From Chrysomallon squamiferum (taxonomy: Eukaryota; Mollusca; Gastropoda; Neomphalida; Peltospiridae), in contig CM022677.1 of NCBI GenBank assembly GCA_012295275.1, positions 26,496,044 through 26,560,043 on the forward strand: a stretch of DNA of 64,000 bases, given 5' to 3'. Positions 1 through 16,622 of this stretch are shown here, piece by piece. The notes under the pieces are model-generated. The model did not search any database. It saw only the letters and a program-made list of their open reading frames with translations, and was not told where the DNA came from. A program made the translations under genes and the position numbers. How positions within the stretch are numbered: position 1 is the first letter of the stretch; every line of letters starts with the position of its first letter.

Positions 1-639
1 CACTAAATATTTGTACGTTCGCAGGTTTCAGGGTTAAAAGATATATTAAAATGTTTTATATAAACTGAAAAATAAAAATACAGACGTGACACAAATGCTG
101 AATTTAGATTATATAAAGCTGTGAATATTTCTGTGTACACAGATTTAAGTATTAATTGAAAAACAAAAAAGGCTTCATATAAAATGAAAAAGACAAATAT
201 TGACTCACACAAACGGTCAATGTGGTTTATATAACGCAATTTTTCTTTGTATACAGGGGCAAATTTTTTTTTAAAACTACAAAATTATACAAGTTAAAAA
301 AGAAAAAAAAAACACGACCGTTCAAGTTTAATCCTTGCAAAAACCACGTGACTCAGTTTTAGTTGACACCACGTTACCACCGACAGAGCGACCCCGACAG
401 AACGACCCCCGCTGCTTCTATAGCAGTGTTGTTGATGACGTAGGACTGTTGTTGTACTTGTTGCTGTTGAAATATGAGTCTGGTACAGGCTGCATCTTGT
501 TGGGGCTGTGACAGCAATAAAGAAAATTCACAACTCAAAGTATGAAATGATAATATCACTTGAAACGTGGCATACGTATCATAGAAATATTTTCTGTAAA
601 AGGAGAGTACTTCCTTATAACCTCCCCGTTACATACACA

Positions 640-658
640 GACCACACACACACACACA

Positions 659-713
<55 letters not shown>

Positions 714-829
714 AGACACACACAAACATACAATTCAGGTAAACACACATAAACGGATACTCTCACACACACACGCACACACACAACATTGTCTTTCACT
801 CTTCTCTGTCTCTTTAGTTATCTTTTGCT

Positions 830-905
<76 letters not shown>

Positions 906-934
906 ATATATATATATGTCTCTAGTGCAGACAA

Positions 935-971
<37 letters not shown>

Positions 972-1302
972 GTCTCTGTTCAGATGCACTAACACTTTGG
1001 AAGACAGAAGGACATGTACAAACAGGGTGACAGAGAAAAGGTAGAGACAGTGAATGAGCGAAAGAGAGACAGACTGAGGGAGACAGTGAGAGAAAATGAG
1101 AAATAGAAATAAATATATATATATGAGACAAAGAATAAAAAATGAGCAAAGAAACTAAGAATGCTCAAATACGGAGAGAGAAATAAAAAGAAAGTGAAAA
1201 AATAAAAATGATAGAAAGAAAAAAAAAATGAGTCAAATAATTATTGTTATTATTCTTGTTGTTGCTATTGTTGTCAATAGTGTCATTTCTTTATTATTAT
1301 TA

Positions 1303-1372
<70 letters not shown>
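640..1372. repeat. Microsatellite cluster upstream of mini-gene A
   Basis: In order the tracts are (CA)n about 645-710, (CT)n 831-902, (TA)n 938-968 and (TTA)n about 1301-1371. Open frames here are low-complexity artefacts. Confidence 0.95.
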
Positions 1373-1592
1373 CACTCCTGTTGTTGGTAACGGTGGTGGT
1401 TATGGTGATGACATTGCTGTCGCTGCTGTTTTTAGAATTATGTTTACAAATGTTTATCTGGTTGCTAAAGAGCACGAAAGTTCCACTCCCAATTCTCTTT
1501 ATACTGTATTCTAATATCTGACATTAAATTTCAAAAACTGATAATAAAGTGAAACGAGGTCGAGAGTAAAGGTAAAAGGAAAGGGTTTTCAG

Positions 1593-1617
1593 CCAATGGA
1601 AACGCAACGTATAAAAG
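1593..1617 (+). promoter_or_regulatory. CCAAT and TATA box of mini-gene A
   Basis: CCAAT is at 1593-1597 and TATAAAAG at 1610-1617. Transcription would start near 1640. A short non-coding exon would then run to a good donor (GTAAGT) at 1721. The same arrangement stands in copy B at 13716-13740. Confidence 0.7.
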
Positions 1618-2151
1618 GTGACTGTTAGTCCGGAGACGTAATTTTGAAACCGATACAGCTGACTGACAGACGAGTTTTAATCTTACGTAAGAAAACTTCT
1701 GAGAGCGGTCTTCCTACTTTGTAAGTAACATTGTAGTAGTAGTAGTAATATAATAGTAGAAGAAGTAGTAGATGATGTTGTTGTTGTTGTTGTTGTTGTA
1801 ATATTAATAGTAGTAATTGTAATTTTAGAATTCCTGTAATTGTTTCTTTTTTTTGAGGGTTTAAAAAAAATAATAATAGCAGTTGTTATAACATTCGAAT
1901 CTAGAGCTAGAACGTATATATGTTTTATTTATTCTGATCTTTTCTTTTTGTTTTCATTTTAAATATAGTTAGTAAATATAGTTGTTGTTAATGATGATGT
2001 TGTCGAATCTATAACTAGATTATATATGTAGATAGTAACAAGTTTATATATATATATAGTTATCAGTTAAGAATACTAAAAATAATGGCTGTTGATATTG
2101 CCGTCGTCGTTGTTGTTGTTGTTGATGTTGTATCTTTCAGGATCAATCAGC

Positions 2152-2349
2152 ATGAAACTTGTGGCCTTTTTCTTCTGTTTGCTTCTCGCTGCCGTTCAAG
2201 GTTTGTTGAATACTTTTTTTTTTTTTTTTTTTTTTTATATCGTTAAACATTTCACACTTACATTTCCTTTTAGATATATATACACCCATCATTTTTGTCT
2301 TCTTCTTTTACTTTCTCTTCTCGGAATCTTCTGTTTATCTTCTGTCCTT

Positions 2350-2383
<34 letters not shown>

Positions 2384-3065
2384 CATTTATCTTTGGACTA
2401 TTTTCTTATTCTCCTAATTTTTCTTTACTTTTTTTCTTCTTCTTTGATTGACAATTAAATTAATACTCTGAAAAAAAAATATATATTTTTTTTTAGCGGC
2501 TGCAAGCAACGATACAGATACTGGAAACGTATGTGTTATACGAGCTATGAATCACTAAGTATTATCATTTTATTATCATCATCATTGTCATCATCATAAT
2601 AATTATTATTATTATTATTATTGTTTGTTGTTGTGTGAGTCGATATTCATAAACTTACTGATCAAAACGTTCAAAAAACGCGATAAATTTTCAAACGAGC
2701 TAATGACGTCATAAATTTATTATTCAAAAATCTATTTAATACGTCATAATCCAACTGTGCTATCTACTAATTACGTCATAATCACAATTATTTTATTTAT
2801 TTATTTATTTTTTTTAATCTATCAGTCACGTCATAAATATATTACCTACGTCAATAAAAAAAAAATAAAAAAAAAAAAAGAAAGAAAGAAAGCAAAAAAG
2901 AATTGTTTTTTATTTTTATTTTATTTTTTTAATGGTTTAAATATAAACTATACTAAATTATGACGTATGATTTTTCTTCAGTCTGGAGTAGCAGAGTCTG
3001 CCGTCTGCGCCGCTCAGATTCTGATTCTTGGTTCAGCAGCCGCAGTGATGTTTCTTACGAAATAA
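2152..3065 (+). CDS. 54-aa signal-peptide mini-protein with hydrophobic C-terminus (copy A)
   Basis: I do not recognise the family. There are four exons: a 5'UTR exon about 1640-1720, then coding 2152-2200, 2497-2528 and 2982-3065, with GT..AG junctions and consistent phase. Residues 1-17 form a signal peptide (MKLVAFFFCLLLAAVQA). Residues 18-27 are a short linker with one N-glycosylation sequon (N-D-T). The last 27 residues contain an Ala/Leu/Ile-rich hydrophobic segment with a Cys and end in Lys. This layout fits a tiny GPI-anchored peptide of the CD52 kind, a single-pass membrane mini-protein, or a precursor of a helical antimicrobial peptide; the sequence does not decide. The stop codon lies inside an AATAAA motif (3061-3066). 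The gene is duplicated at 14314-15231. Confidence 0.75.
2704..2967. promoter_or_regulatory. Cluster of CRE-like sites in intron 3 (copy A)
   Basis: A perfect TGACGTCA is at 2704-2711. It is followed by ACGTCATAA at 2741 and 2773, CACGTCATAA at 2827, TACGTCAAT at 2847 and TGACGTA at 2961. Such sites bind CREB/ATF-type bZIP factors. The cluster ends just before the last exon and recurs in copy B. Function as an intronic enhancer is inferred. Confidence 0.5.
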
Positions 3066-5570
<2,505 letters not shown>

Positions 5571-5638
5571 TAGGCAATTTAAATATTCAAGACGTACAGT
5601 ATTATTATTCTATACGTCTTGAATATTCAAACTGCCTA
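5571..5638. repeat. Hairpin-forming inverted repeat (copy A)
   Basis: Arms 5571-5595 and 5614-5638 are 25 bases each, with two mismatches, around an 18-base AT-rich loop. Pairing extends a few bases further out. Copy B has the same hairpin with one mismatch. It could be a microRNA-like precursor, a MITE remnant or a neutral palindrome. Confidence 0.7.
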
Positions 5639-7216
5639 CGTTTTTATTCCCTTGTAACCGTAACATATTTTATTAATGGTATTTTATCACACACACACGC
5701 GCACACGCACACGCATAAAACAGCAGAAGTAGTAGATGCACAGTAGCAGTCGTAATGGCATAAATAGTAGTAGTAGTAACAGTAGAAGTGGTAGAAATAG
5801 AAGTAGTAGTAGTAGTGATGGTACTAACTAGTAATAGTAGTAGTATAGAAATAAAATAACAAAAACAATTACCTGAAATAATAAATAACATTTAACAATA
5901 ACAAATGATTAATATAGTACTAATATTTGTAATAATAGTCTTCATAACAATAGATGTAGTAGTTGTAGTTTTGTTGTTGTTGTAGCTCTAACAGCAGTAA
6001 TTCTGTTAATATATATATCTGTGGGAGGGGTTGAAAATGGCAAGGAATATAAAACGAAAGGAAAAAAAAGATAAAAACAATGACCTGAACACATCGGACA
6101 TTGCAATCCTGTTTCCTGTCATCTGAAATTACAACAATACTCATTAGTATTTGTTTATTTCACACACACACACACACATACATTTATATATATATATATA
6201 TAATCACACATATTTACACATTACAGACACACACATATACACACAATATATATACACACACAAATGATATATATATATGTATATATAATTATACATACAA
6301 CTCGACATATTCACAAACCATCAAGTCAAGCAAATACTCACAAAGCTATATAATCTACATACTCACATACATTATATCACTGAAGTAATAAGAAATAGCC
6401 ATGCAGTATGTCCTATATTTCAAATATACATGTCACACGTACTATCGTACAAATCATATGTCAACAAAATCGATATCGACAAATTAAACTAAAGTAGAAT
6501 GACGCACTTTGTATCGAGTTCGCGATACAAATCATTGATATACAAGCCTGGTACAATTCATTACTCAGTATTTTGATTATTAGAATGTCTCGATATAAAC
6601 ACACACACAAACACACACAAACAGACACTATACTACACCTATATATACAAAAACACACGCACACACAGATCAAAACTCTTGTGCTGGGTTGGTATAATAA
6701 TCAAATACGTTTTTCTCATGAATAATAAGAATTAAAGATCAGCCTACAGAACCATGCGTGCAATTAAATATTCACTCATATATATACATCTAAATAATTA
6801 TAGATATCTGTAAAGACATTACATAGACATACACAGACAAAGACACACGCACATAAATACAAACACAGGCACACACACACAAATACCTTCACATGTGCAG
6901 ACTATACTTTACGAGAATATGAGACGTCATTAAGGGACGTAATCCTTTCTGAGAAAAAATACGTGTTCTTTGAAGAGTCGTCTCCCTGGACTTAAAATAA
7001 ATTAAATAAAAATAAACAAACAAATAAATAGATAAATAAATAAATAAATAAATACAAATTTCACATTTATTTCTTTCATTTTACTAATTTTCTAAATCAA
7101 ACATGTCAAAGACTCTCCTTATGGTTTTCGACTTTACAAATGGCCGAATCCAAACTCTAAGAAAGGCCTGTCATAATCATGTGGAAACCGGTAACCGGGT
7201 TAAATTTAGAATATTT

Positions 7217-9719
7217 GTATCTACTCAAGCTGTTGTAGTTGTACTGTTGTTTTTAATGAAGAGTTGTTACCTTCTTGTTGTTGTTGTTGTTGCTATTGTT
7301 GTTATTGTTGTTGTTTTTACGAATGAATCATTTAGCGAAAAAAATTCCCTTCTGTAAATTTTATATTGCAGACAAATAACATGAAAAACGTAAATGTGCT
7401 GATCATCAGGAGTTATTTCCCCTGGTATGAGCCAGCACTTAGAAATATCCAACTTTAATAAACATAATAACAATTACCTCTGGTAGAAGCAACAATAGTA
7501 CTAGTACTAGTACTAGTAATAGCAGTAGTAATTGTAGTAGTAGTAATTGTAGCAGTTGTGGCAGTAGTAATAGTAGTAGTAGTTATTGTTTATGTTGAAG
7601 AACTAGTAAAAATAATAATAATACCAGTAGATATTGCAGTGGTAGCTGCTGCTGTTGCTACTGTTACCTTTTTTTCGCGTGGTAGTCATTTGATAATGTT
7701 GTAGTTGCTGCTATTCACGTTAACATACCGTATGAAATAAACAAACGTAAATTACCGATGATGTCAACAATACTATGACGTATGTTTAAACATTATTCGC
7801 AGAATTGTACCTCAAATGAACAAACGGTAAGAATAATTTACTATTTCTTATATATACATTTATATGTGTTTGAGTCTGTGTATGTATGTGTGTGTGTATG
7901 TAGTGTTGTTTGCGTGTATGTGTTTGTGGGGGGGGTGTTTTAAACAGTTCATTCTCGCGACCGTCGAGCTATTTATGAACAATCAAATAATAATAATCAT
8001 AATCATCATCATCGTCATTATCATCATCAATTAATTAATTAATTATACCTTTATGTATAGATATATATCCACTGAACATACTTTCCATGCCATTTTCCGA
8101 GACAAACTGACATTCATTCACAAAAATCGTGACTAAGCAACCCAAACAGAAGTAGGTCGGCTTCATTGAATGAAAAAAAAAAATAATAATAATAAAATAA
8201 CTTGGGGAAATTTCCCTGCCAACCCAGTTCAGTAGGTTAAAAATTATAATGAACTTTATACTCTCGTTCCCTCTGTAACCGTGTCTCAGAAACTCTGCTT
8301 AGCACTGTTTCTCACTGAATCAAAAATAATTTTCTAACATTAATATTAAGTCATATATATATATATGTATTCGTTAACACACACATACATATATATAATC
8401 AAACATACATACATATATATATTAAAACATCAAAAATAATATATTAAACATATACACGCACACACATATTCACATACTTATACCTTTACATATAGATAAA
8501 CACACCCACACACGAACATACACGAAATACGCTAACACGTGTACCTGCGTGAGTGTGCGTGTATGTGTATGCACATGTAAATCGCACATTACCAATCATC
8601 CAGACGCTGGGAAATACGCAAACTCTTTTAAACATAAAAAACTCAACAATCACGCCTCAGTTTTTAAATTTACAGAAGAAACATCCACATTTTCGTCACT
8701 CATCTAACTTCATCTCCAAAGCTATTTGTTTCATCGATGTGCATCCCTGCTAAATGCTGATCGAACCCTGACTTCTATACGTGCCGCAAACATAAATAGA
8801 AATGCCAAGTCAGTGTGGTGACGTTATAAATAGGTCAACGTCTCCCACTTACAAGTTCGATAATAAATTCATTTCATTAGGTCATCTGGGTTCATTTAAG
8901 TCAGTACCTCTTGTTCTATTACTGAGCAGTAAATTACTCTCTCCGTTATCTTTCTTTCTTCTCTCTCTCTTTTTCCCTCTCTGTCTCATTCTCTTTTTTT
9001 TTCTCTCTCTCCCAGTATCTCTCTCTCTATCTCTATCTCTCCGTTTCTCTCCCTATCTCTTTCTATCTATCTATCTGAAATTCAAACAAATAGATATATG
9101 AAATAACATCACAAATGGAAAAACGAGTTTAATATTATTCTATACTGATACTATGTTTTACCTAAGATTGATAATCAATACACAAACGTTAAAAACTGAT
9201 TTTCACTTACTATAAAAAATTTATATTATAAATTTAAAAAACCAAAACCAAAAAAAAAAAAACCCAATAAATCCCCCCCCAAAAAAAACACCAAACCCCT
9301 CCCCATATATATATATAATTGTATTACAGTACGGATCTATGCGTATTGTATTGGAATATATATTTATTATTGTAAATATTTAGATGTACAATTTACATTT
9401 AATTATTATTGTACATTGTTTGTATATTAAATTTTAATATTATTGAATATGTGTATGTTAATGTCCCTGTTATGTACGCTCACGTTTCAATATTCATTTA
9501 TTTGCTATTGTGGATATTTATATATTAAATTTGAATATTTATGTATTGATAAGCATATTCATTTAGTAGAATTTAATGTTTATATAATGATTTATATAAT
9601 ACTCTGTGTATGTTGCATTTATTATTATCCTAATTATGTACAAGTATGTATTACTGTAAATATTAAAGCGTGTATATGTATATATATGTGTGTCTATATA
9701 TGTATAGACACAGCGACAC

Positions 9720-9784
<65 letters not shown>

Positions 9785-10023
9785 AAGACAGAAACAGAGA
9801 GAGAGAAAAAGAGAGAGAGACAGACAGAGACAGAGAGCATTTTTAACGTTTCATAATTACATTTATATCAAAACACATTCACTCAATGTCGACGACAATA
9901 ACAATAACAACAATAATAACAGGAGAATAAATAAATAAATAAATACAAAATGCTGAAGACATTAAGAACAAGAGATAAAAACAAATGACCTATATTATCT
10001 TCGGAGATTTTTTTTTTTGCTTA

Positions 10024-10070
<47 letters not shown>

Positions 10071-10735
10071 TGATAACAACAACCAGAGAAGGAATGATAA
10101 TAATATTAACAATAATAATAACAGTAGCAATAAATAGTAATAATAAAATTACTAACAACAGAAATAATAATAATAAGAGCAGAAATGATGATAATAATAA
10201 TAATAATAATAATAATAATATTAGTAATGACAAGAAAAATAATAATAGTAATAAGTTTAATACTAATAATATTAATAAGTTTAATACTAATAAAAGTAAC
10301 AGTAGCAGTAATGATAATAATAATAGTAATAATAATAATAATAATAAGAAGAAGAAGAAGAACAGTAATAACAACAATGACAGCAATTATGGTAATAATA
10401 ATTAATGATTATGATAATACTATTAATAAAAACAGTAAAGATAATAAAAATAATAATAAAAGTAATACAACAATAAAACTAATAACAAAAATAACAAAAT
10501 AACGATAAAAACAAAAATCCATAAAATAACAATAATAACAAAAACTAATAAGATAACAAACAATAATAACAAAAACTAATAAGATAACAAACAATACTAA
10601 AATATAGTATCACAATAATAAAAATAGGTATAACAATAATAAAAATAGTATTAACAATAATAAAAACAAAATAACAATAATACAATTAGGATAACAATAA
10701 TAACATAAATATAACAAAAATAACAACAAGACTCG
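7217..10735. other. Low-complexity spacer, no gene seen
   Basis: Contents are TTG/GTA-type trinucleotide tracts, (CA)n and (TA)n islands, (GA)n at about 9721-9781 and a long AAT-rich stretch at about 10025-10700. Open frames rich in Asn, Ile, Leu or Arg-Glu come directly from these repeats. There is no splice-supported coding exon. Confidence 0.6.
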
Positions 10736-10741
10736 ACTTAC

Positions 10742-10921
10742 GAGGACATTTATGTTTTGAAGAACACTCAACGAGGGTGTTGTAGCTGCTGTTGCCCCTG
10801 CATCGTGGTTGCTGGTTGTTGATCGGTGGACACCTTCTGGTCAGTGTGACGAACTGATAACCACAGGTCACACTGCAAGGTCCAGTCACAGGCCTCACCC
10901 ACGTGGTCCAATGTCCGCACA
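10742..10921 (-). pseudogene. Orphan thrombospondin type 1 repeat exon, minus strand
   Basis: Read on the minus strand, the exon lies between an acceptor (ttaccag, AG at 10923-10922) and a donor (GTAAGT, 10741-10736). It is 180 nt and phase 1 at both ends, like every TSR exon in the window. The product has the TSR signature: H-W-T-T-W, then G-P-C-S-V-T-C-G, and four further Cys, with one extra N-terminal Cys. An O-fucosylation motif (C-S-V-T-C) is present. No partner exons were found on this strand nearby, so it is either a lone exon of a gene with very long introns or a stranded relic. The open frame and both splice sites are intact. Confidence 0.65.
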
Positions 10922-10935
10922 CTGGTAAACAGACG

Positions 10936-11632
10936 TCACGTGACTCAGGCTGGGTGGGGCTTCAGAATGTGGGTTCAAGACTCGATAACGGAATATTTTT
11001 TTGTTTTAGATTTATGGTGTGTGTGTGCGTGTATGTATGCCTGTGTAATTATGTGTATATGTGTGTGTGTCTCTCTCTCTATATATATATATAGCTGTAT
11101 GTGTGCATCTGTCTTTATTTAGATTGAGGACATGTTAATGAATATCTTTGTTATGTATGTTTGTTTTGTGAAGGTGTATGTGTGAATGTGTGTGTGAGTG
11201 AGTAAATGTATATGTGTGTCTCCATGTATGTTTCTGTGAGTGTGTATATATATGTATACATGTATGTGTCTGTATATTTGTATTTGTCTGTGTATGTGTG
11301 TGCCTGTGTTATAAGAAATAAAAAGTGGGTAGCATATAACAATACGAAAGTGTGTATTGTAAGAAGATAGTCAGTTATCTTCATTAATAATTTGTAATGT
11401 CACTGAAACAAATAAAACTAAAACTAAAACTGTTTTAGTTAGACAGTGTTTTAAAATGTGACTGGAAACACACTACACTTTTTTACTAAAGCAAGCAATA
11501 TTCTAGAGAGAGAGAGAGAGAGAGATAGAGGGTATAACTATAATTGTTAGGTGTCACAGCAGTTTATCTATTAAATGTGATAAAAGCTCTATTATTATTT
11601 CTGTATTATTATTGTTGTTGTTATAGTGGTTA

Positions 11633-11664
<32 letters not shown>

Positions 11665-12350
11665 TTGGAGCTGTTGAAGTATTAATAGTAGCAGTGGCAG
11701 TTGTAATGGTCGGATTAACAATAGTGGGTGTTGTAGTTGTAACATTAGTTATTGCTTTTGAAATAGTTGTCGTTTTTGTAGTTGTTGCTAGTGCTGCAAA
11801 GTTGCAGCAGTGAAATAATTAAATTCATTCGCATCACTGCATATGCGCAGATTGAACAAACATATATTATGTGTTATTTGATAACGAGACTGATACTCAA
11901 AATTACCCGCTTGTGTGGGTCGCAATTCTTCAGATACTTGGCTTGTCATAAAATTACAGTAAAACTGGCAACATCCTGGTCTGCTTAAAACGAATTGCAT
12001 AATGGCGTAGTTTTGTAAAATGACAATTAAAACTGCACGCCGTGTTTGTAACGAATACGACCTTAGCAACGGTGACCAGCGGTAATGAAAAAAAAAAAAT
12101 TTATTTTTAAAAAGAGACGTGCATTAATACATGCATATTTTCATACATAGATACACTCGTACATACATAAATACATATATACACACATGCATAGATATAT
12201 ACATATATAAGAATATGCATAGACATATACATAGAAACATACATATATACATACACTAACACACATACACACGCACATATAGTTGCATAAATACCTACAT
12301 TTATATATACATACCTACATACATAAATACATACATACACATATATATAA

Positions 12351-12381
<31 letters not shown>

Positions 12382-12641
12382 TATAAATTTATGGATTGCG
12401 AAAGAACGAGTTCCAGTCTCGTCAGCGGCATCTGAGGTTGTGATTGGACTTTGTCTTCCTGCACCATTGCGTTCCCGAATATTGTCTATGTGCATAACAC
12501 AACAAAACATTAATTCCTACAGACACTCCTCGCTTAACGACCTACCCATTTAACGACCGCGTAAACTTACGATCAGCTTTCCGACCAGTCGTACACTGTA
12601 AGAGGTCTTTAATCGTAAATCACCTCGTTTCTCAGTATTCA
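10936..12641. other. Spacer between the duplicons, no gene seen
   Basis: The block contains GT/TA-rich microsatellites (about 11021-11310) and (TTA)n at about 11635-11662. Tetranucleotide CATA-type repeats run from about 12140 to 12390. A unique stretch at about 12518-12625 (cgcttaacgacctaccc) looks like a dispersed repeat remnant. Confidence 0.5.
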
Positions 12642-13169
12642 ATTTAGATTATATAAAACAGTGATTATTTCTGTGTACACAGATTAAAGTATTAATTAAA
12701 AAAACAAAAAATGCTTTATATAAAATGAAAAAGACAAAGATTGACTCACACAAATGGTCAATGTGGTTTATATAACGCAATTTTTCTTTGTGTACAGGTG
12801 CAAAGATTTGAAAAGATTTGTAGCATTGTTGTTGATGACGTCGCACTGTTGTTGTACTTGTTGCTGTTGAAATACGTGTATGGTACATGCTGCGTCTTGT
12901 TGCAGTTGTGGCAGCAATAAAGAAAATTAGATTCCAGCGATTCACAACTTTCTGTCTCTCTGTATATATACACACACATGAATACATACATACACATATA
13001 AGTACATGCATATATATATTCATAGAAACATTCATATATACATACACTAACACACATACACATATACTTGCATACATACAGTTATACAGACATACCTACA
13101 TACATAAATACATATATACATACTTACATATATATATACATACATACATACATATAGATAGATAGATAT

Positions 13170-13217
<48 letters not shown>

Positions 13218-13715
13218 GTCTCTGTTCAGATGCACTAAAACTTTGGAAGACAGAAGGACATGTACAAACAGGGTGACAGAGAAAAGGTAGAGTGAGTGAA
13301 TGAGCGAAAGAGAGACAGACTGAGGGAGACAGTGAGAGAAAATGAGAAAGAGAATGAGAAATATATATATATATGAGACAAAGAATAAAAAATGAGCAAA
13401 GAAACTAAGAAAGAACAAATATGGAGAGAGAAATTGAAAGAAAGTGAAAAAATAAAAATGCTAGAAAGAAAAAAATGAATAATAATAAATTGAGACAAAT
13501 AATTATTGTTATTGTTCGTGTTGTTGTCAATAGTGTCATTACTTTATTATTATTATTATTATTTTTATTATTACTATTATCTGGTTGCTAAGGAGCACGA
13601 AAGTTCCAGTCCCAATTCTCATTATACTGTATTCTAATATCTGACAGTAAATTTCAAAAACTGATAATAAAATAAAACGAGATCGAGAGAAAAGGTAAAA
13701 GGAAAGGGTTTTCAG

Positions 13716-13740
13716 CCAATGGGAACGCAACGTATAAAAG
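13716..13740 (+). promoter_or_regulatory. CCAAT and TATA box of mini-gene B
   Basis: CCAAT is at 13716-13720 and TATAAAAG at 13733-13740. The 5'UTR exon would run from about 13763 to a GTAAGT donor at 13844. The layout matches copy A base for base over most of its length. Confidence 0.7.
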
Positions 13741-14313
13741 GTGACTATTAGTCCGGAGACGTAATTTTGAAACCGATACTGCTGTGTGACAGACGAGTTT
13801 CAATCTTACGTAAGAAAACTTCTGAGAGCGGTCTTCGTACTTTGTAAGTAACGTTGTAGTAGTAGCAGTAATAGTAGTAGTAGTAGTAGTAATATAATAG
13901 TAGAAGAAGTAGTAGATGTTGTTGTTGTTGTTGTTGTAATATTAATAGTAGTAATTGTAATTTTAGAATTCCAATAATTTCTTCTTTTTTTTTGAGGGTT
14001 TTAAAAAAGTTAATAATAGCAGTTGTTGTCGTCGTTGTTATAACCTTCGAATCTAGAGCTAGAACGTATATATGTTTTATTAATTCTGATCTTTTCTGTT
14101 TGTTTTCATTTTAAATATAGTTAGTAAATATAGTTGTTGTTAATGATGATGTTGTCGTCGATGTTGTCGAATCTATAACTAGATTATATATGTAGATAGT
14201 AACAAATTTATATATATATAGTTATCAGTTAAGAATACTAAAAGTAATGGCTGTTGATGTTGCCGTCGACGTTGTTGTTGTTGCTGATGTTGTATCTTTC
14301 AGGATCAATCAGC

Positions 14314-15231
14314 ATGAAACTTCTGACATTTTTCTTCTGTTTGCTTCTCGCTGCCTTTCAAGGTTTGTCAATGTTTTTTTGTTTTTCCTTTTCGTGTTTT
14401 CGTTATTTTTAATCCTTAAACATTTCACACTTACATTTCCTTTACATATATATATATCATTTTTGTCTTCTTCTTTTACTTTCTCTTCTCCGGAATCTTC
14501 CGTTTATCTTCTGTCCATTATTTAATTTTTAATTTGTTTTTTTCCTTTTTATTTATCTCTGGAAGATTTTCATATTCTCCTTATTTTTCTTTACCTAATT
14601 TTCTTTTTCTTCTTTGATTGACAATTAAATTAGTAATTTGAACAAAAAAAAATTGTTAATTTTTCGTAGCGGTTGCAGAGAGCACAACTACACCAGTGTT
14701 TACAACAAGTCAAAACGTATGTATTACACGAGCCATGAATCACTAAGTATTATAATTTTATTATTATCAGCATCATAATAATAATTATTATTATTGTTGT
14801 TGTGGTTGTTCAGTCCGTCGTTATTCATAAACTTAATGATCAAAACGTTCAAAAAAGGCGGTACGTTTTCAAACGAGCTAATGACGTCATAAATTTATTA
14901 TTAAAAAATCTATTTAATACGTCATAATCCTACTGTGCAGTCTACTAATTACGTCATAATCACAATTATTTTTCTTTGTCTTTTTTTATATTTTTTATTT
15001 TTTAAATCAATCACGTCATAAATACATTACCTACGTTAATAAAAAAGAAAAAAAAAAGAAAGAAAAAAGAAAGAAAGATTTTTTTTTTCAATTTTAATGG
15101 TTTAAATATAAACTGTACTAAATTATGACGTATGACCTGATTTTCAGTCTGGAGTAGCAGAGTCTGCCGTCTGCGCCGCTCAGATTCTGATTCTTGGTTC
15201 AGCAGCCGCAGTGATGATTCTTACGAAATAA
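14314..15231 (+). CDS. 59-aa signal-peptide mini-protein with hydrophobic C-terminus (copy B)
   Basis: Coding exons are 14314-14362, 14670-14716 and 15148-15231, after a 5'UTR exon ending at 13843. The signal peptide differs from copy A at four residues. The linker exon is 47 nt instead of 32 and encodes a different Thr-rich stretch (V-A-E-S-T-T-T-P-V-F-T-T-S-Q-N), which suits O-glycosylation. The last exon is identical to copy A except one Phe-to-Ile change. So the secreted linker has diverged while the hydrophobic end is frozen. Stop and AATAAA overlap here too. Function is unknown; see copy A for alternatives. Confidence 0.75.
14882..15132. promoter_or_regulatory. Cluster of CRE-like sites in intron 3 (copy B)
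   Basis: TGACGTCA is at 14882-14889, ACGTCATAA at 14919 and 14951, CACGTCATAA at 15012, a decayed TACGTTAAT at 15032 and TGACGTA at 15126. Order and spacing follow copy A. Confidence 0.5.
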
Positions 15232-16345
15232 AAGTGTGTCGACGTAATTTCCTCCTTGTCCAGTGAGCATTCATGAACCATCGCTTCTTCCAGCATTTTG
15301 ATTGGATGATCCTGGATTTCGTGTTTTTGTCTCCTGTCTGCTGTAGCATTGACTTTCTCAAATGACTTGATATAACCGTTTTAGTAATAATAATAATATT
15401 ATTATTTATTTATTTGTTTATTTATTTATTTGTTTGTTTGTTTGTTTGTTTGTTTGTTTGTTTATTTATTTATTTATTTGTTTATTTGTTTGTTTATTTA
15501 TTTATTTACTTGTTATTTTATTATTGTTATTATTATTATTATTATTATTATTAGTTTTATATAATAGTTTTATTATTATTTTTTAATTCTAATTATGATT
15601 ATTATTAATTTCTTCTGATACTTATAGTACATTACTCTGTCATAGACATATTTCATAAATAAATGTTTTATTTTCTTTCTTTTGTTTCTTTTCTGTTGTT
15701 GTGCTTTTCCTTTGCTTTTGTTTTTTGTAGAGGTTGAGGGATTTCTTTCTTTGTTTTTCTTGTTTTAAGATCGATATAAGCTGGAAACATTTGAAATTAA
15801 AAACGCGTGACATTTAAAACCAGGTGTAAATATTTTTTAAAGTATAACATAACGTAAGACAAATTTAAAAATAAATATTAAATAATTAAATAAATAAATA
15901 AATAAATAAGTTCTTGAACAGTTAAATTGGGCAGTCAGTTACTATGGTAACTGGACAATTGTTATGGTATTCTCGCCAGTGTTACTAGTCAAAATCAGAG
16001 TGAGAACACATACTTTATACGAGTTGTGTAATACTGTTTAGCTTGGTTTAAATCTAAAATCGTCTGAATACGAACTGAACAGAAAAAAAATAAAATAAAA
16101 AAATAAAAATGAAAAGCGAATTTAATCCTCAACTTTCTTTTTTTTTTCTTTTTTTTTTTTTTTTTTTGTGTATCTTATATCAGTTTTTGTTCTGCTGAAA
16201 TAAAACTGAGCTATTCTCGCCAGTGTTACCAGTGAAAACCAGAGTGAGAAGTAGTAAAAAAAAAAAAATAAAAAAAAAATAAAAAAACATTTTCAAACTC
16301 GAATTGTCTATGTAACTACATATATGTGTCTCTGGATAATATTTA

Positions 16346-16389
<44 letters not shown>

Positions 16390-16507
16390 AGTGTGTATAT
16401 GTTCGGGTGGGGTTGCGTGCGCGTGCATATGTGATACAGATAAATGAAACAAAACAATTAGAAAAATTCAAGAAAACAAAAACAAAAGCAATTAAATTTA
16501 AATGTAT

Positions 16508-16622
<115 letters not shown>

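Noticed and set aside
508-1521. Open frames rich in His-Thr, Ser-Leu, Leu and Tyr
   Set aside because: They are direct translations of CA, CT and TTA microsatellites.
10021-10594. Asn-rich and Leu/Ile-rich long frames on both strands
   Set aside because: They come from an AAT/ATT-rich tract; there is no start context, splice signal or conserved composition beyond the repeat.
10940-10990. tRNA/SINE-like boxes (tgactcaggctgg, ggttcaagactc)
   Set aside because: Box spacing is too short, the B-box is imperfect and no cloverleaf can be drawn.
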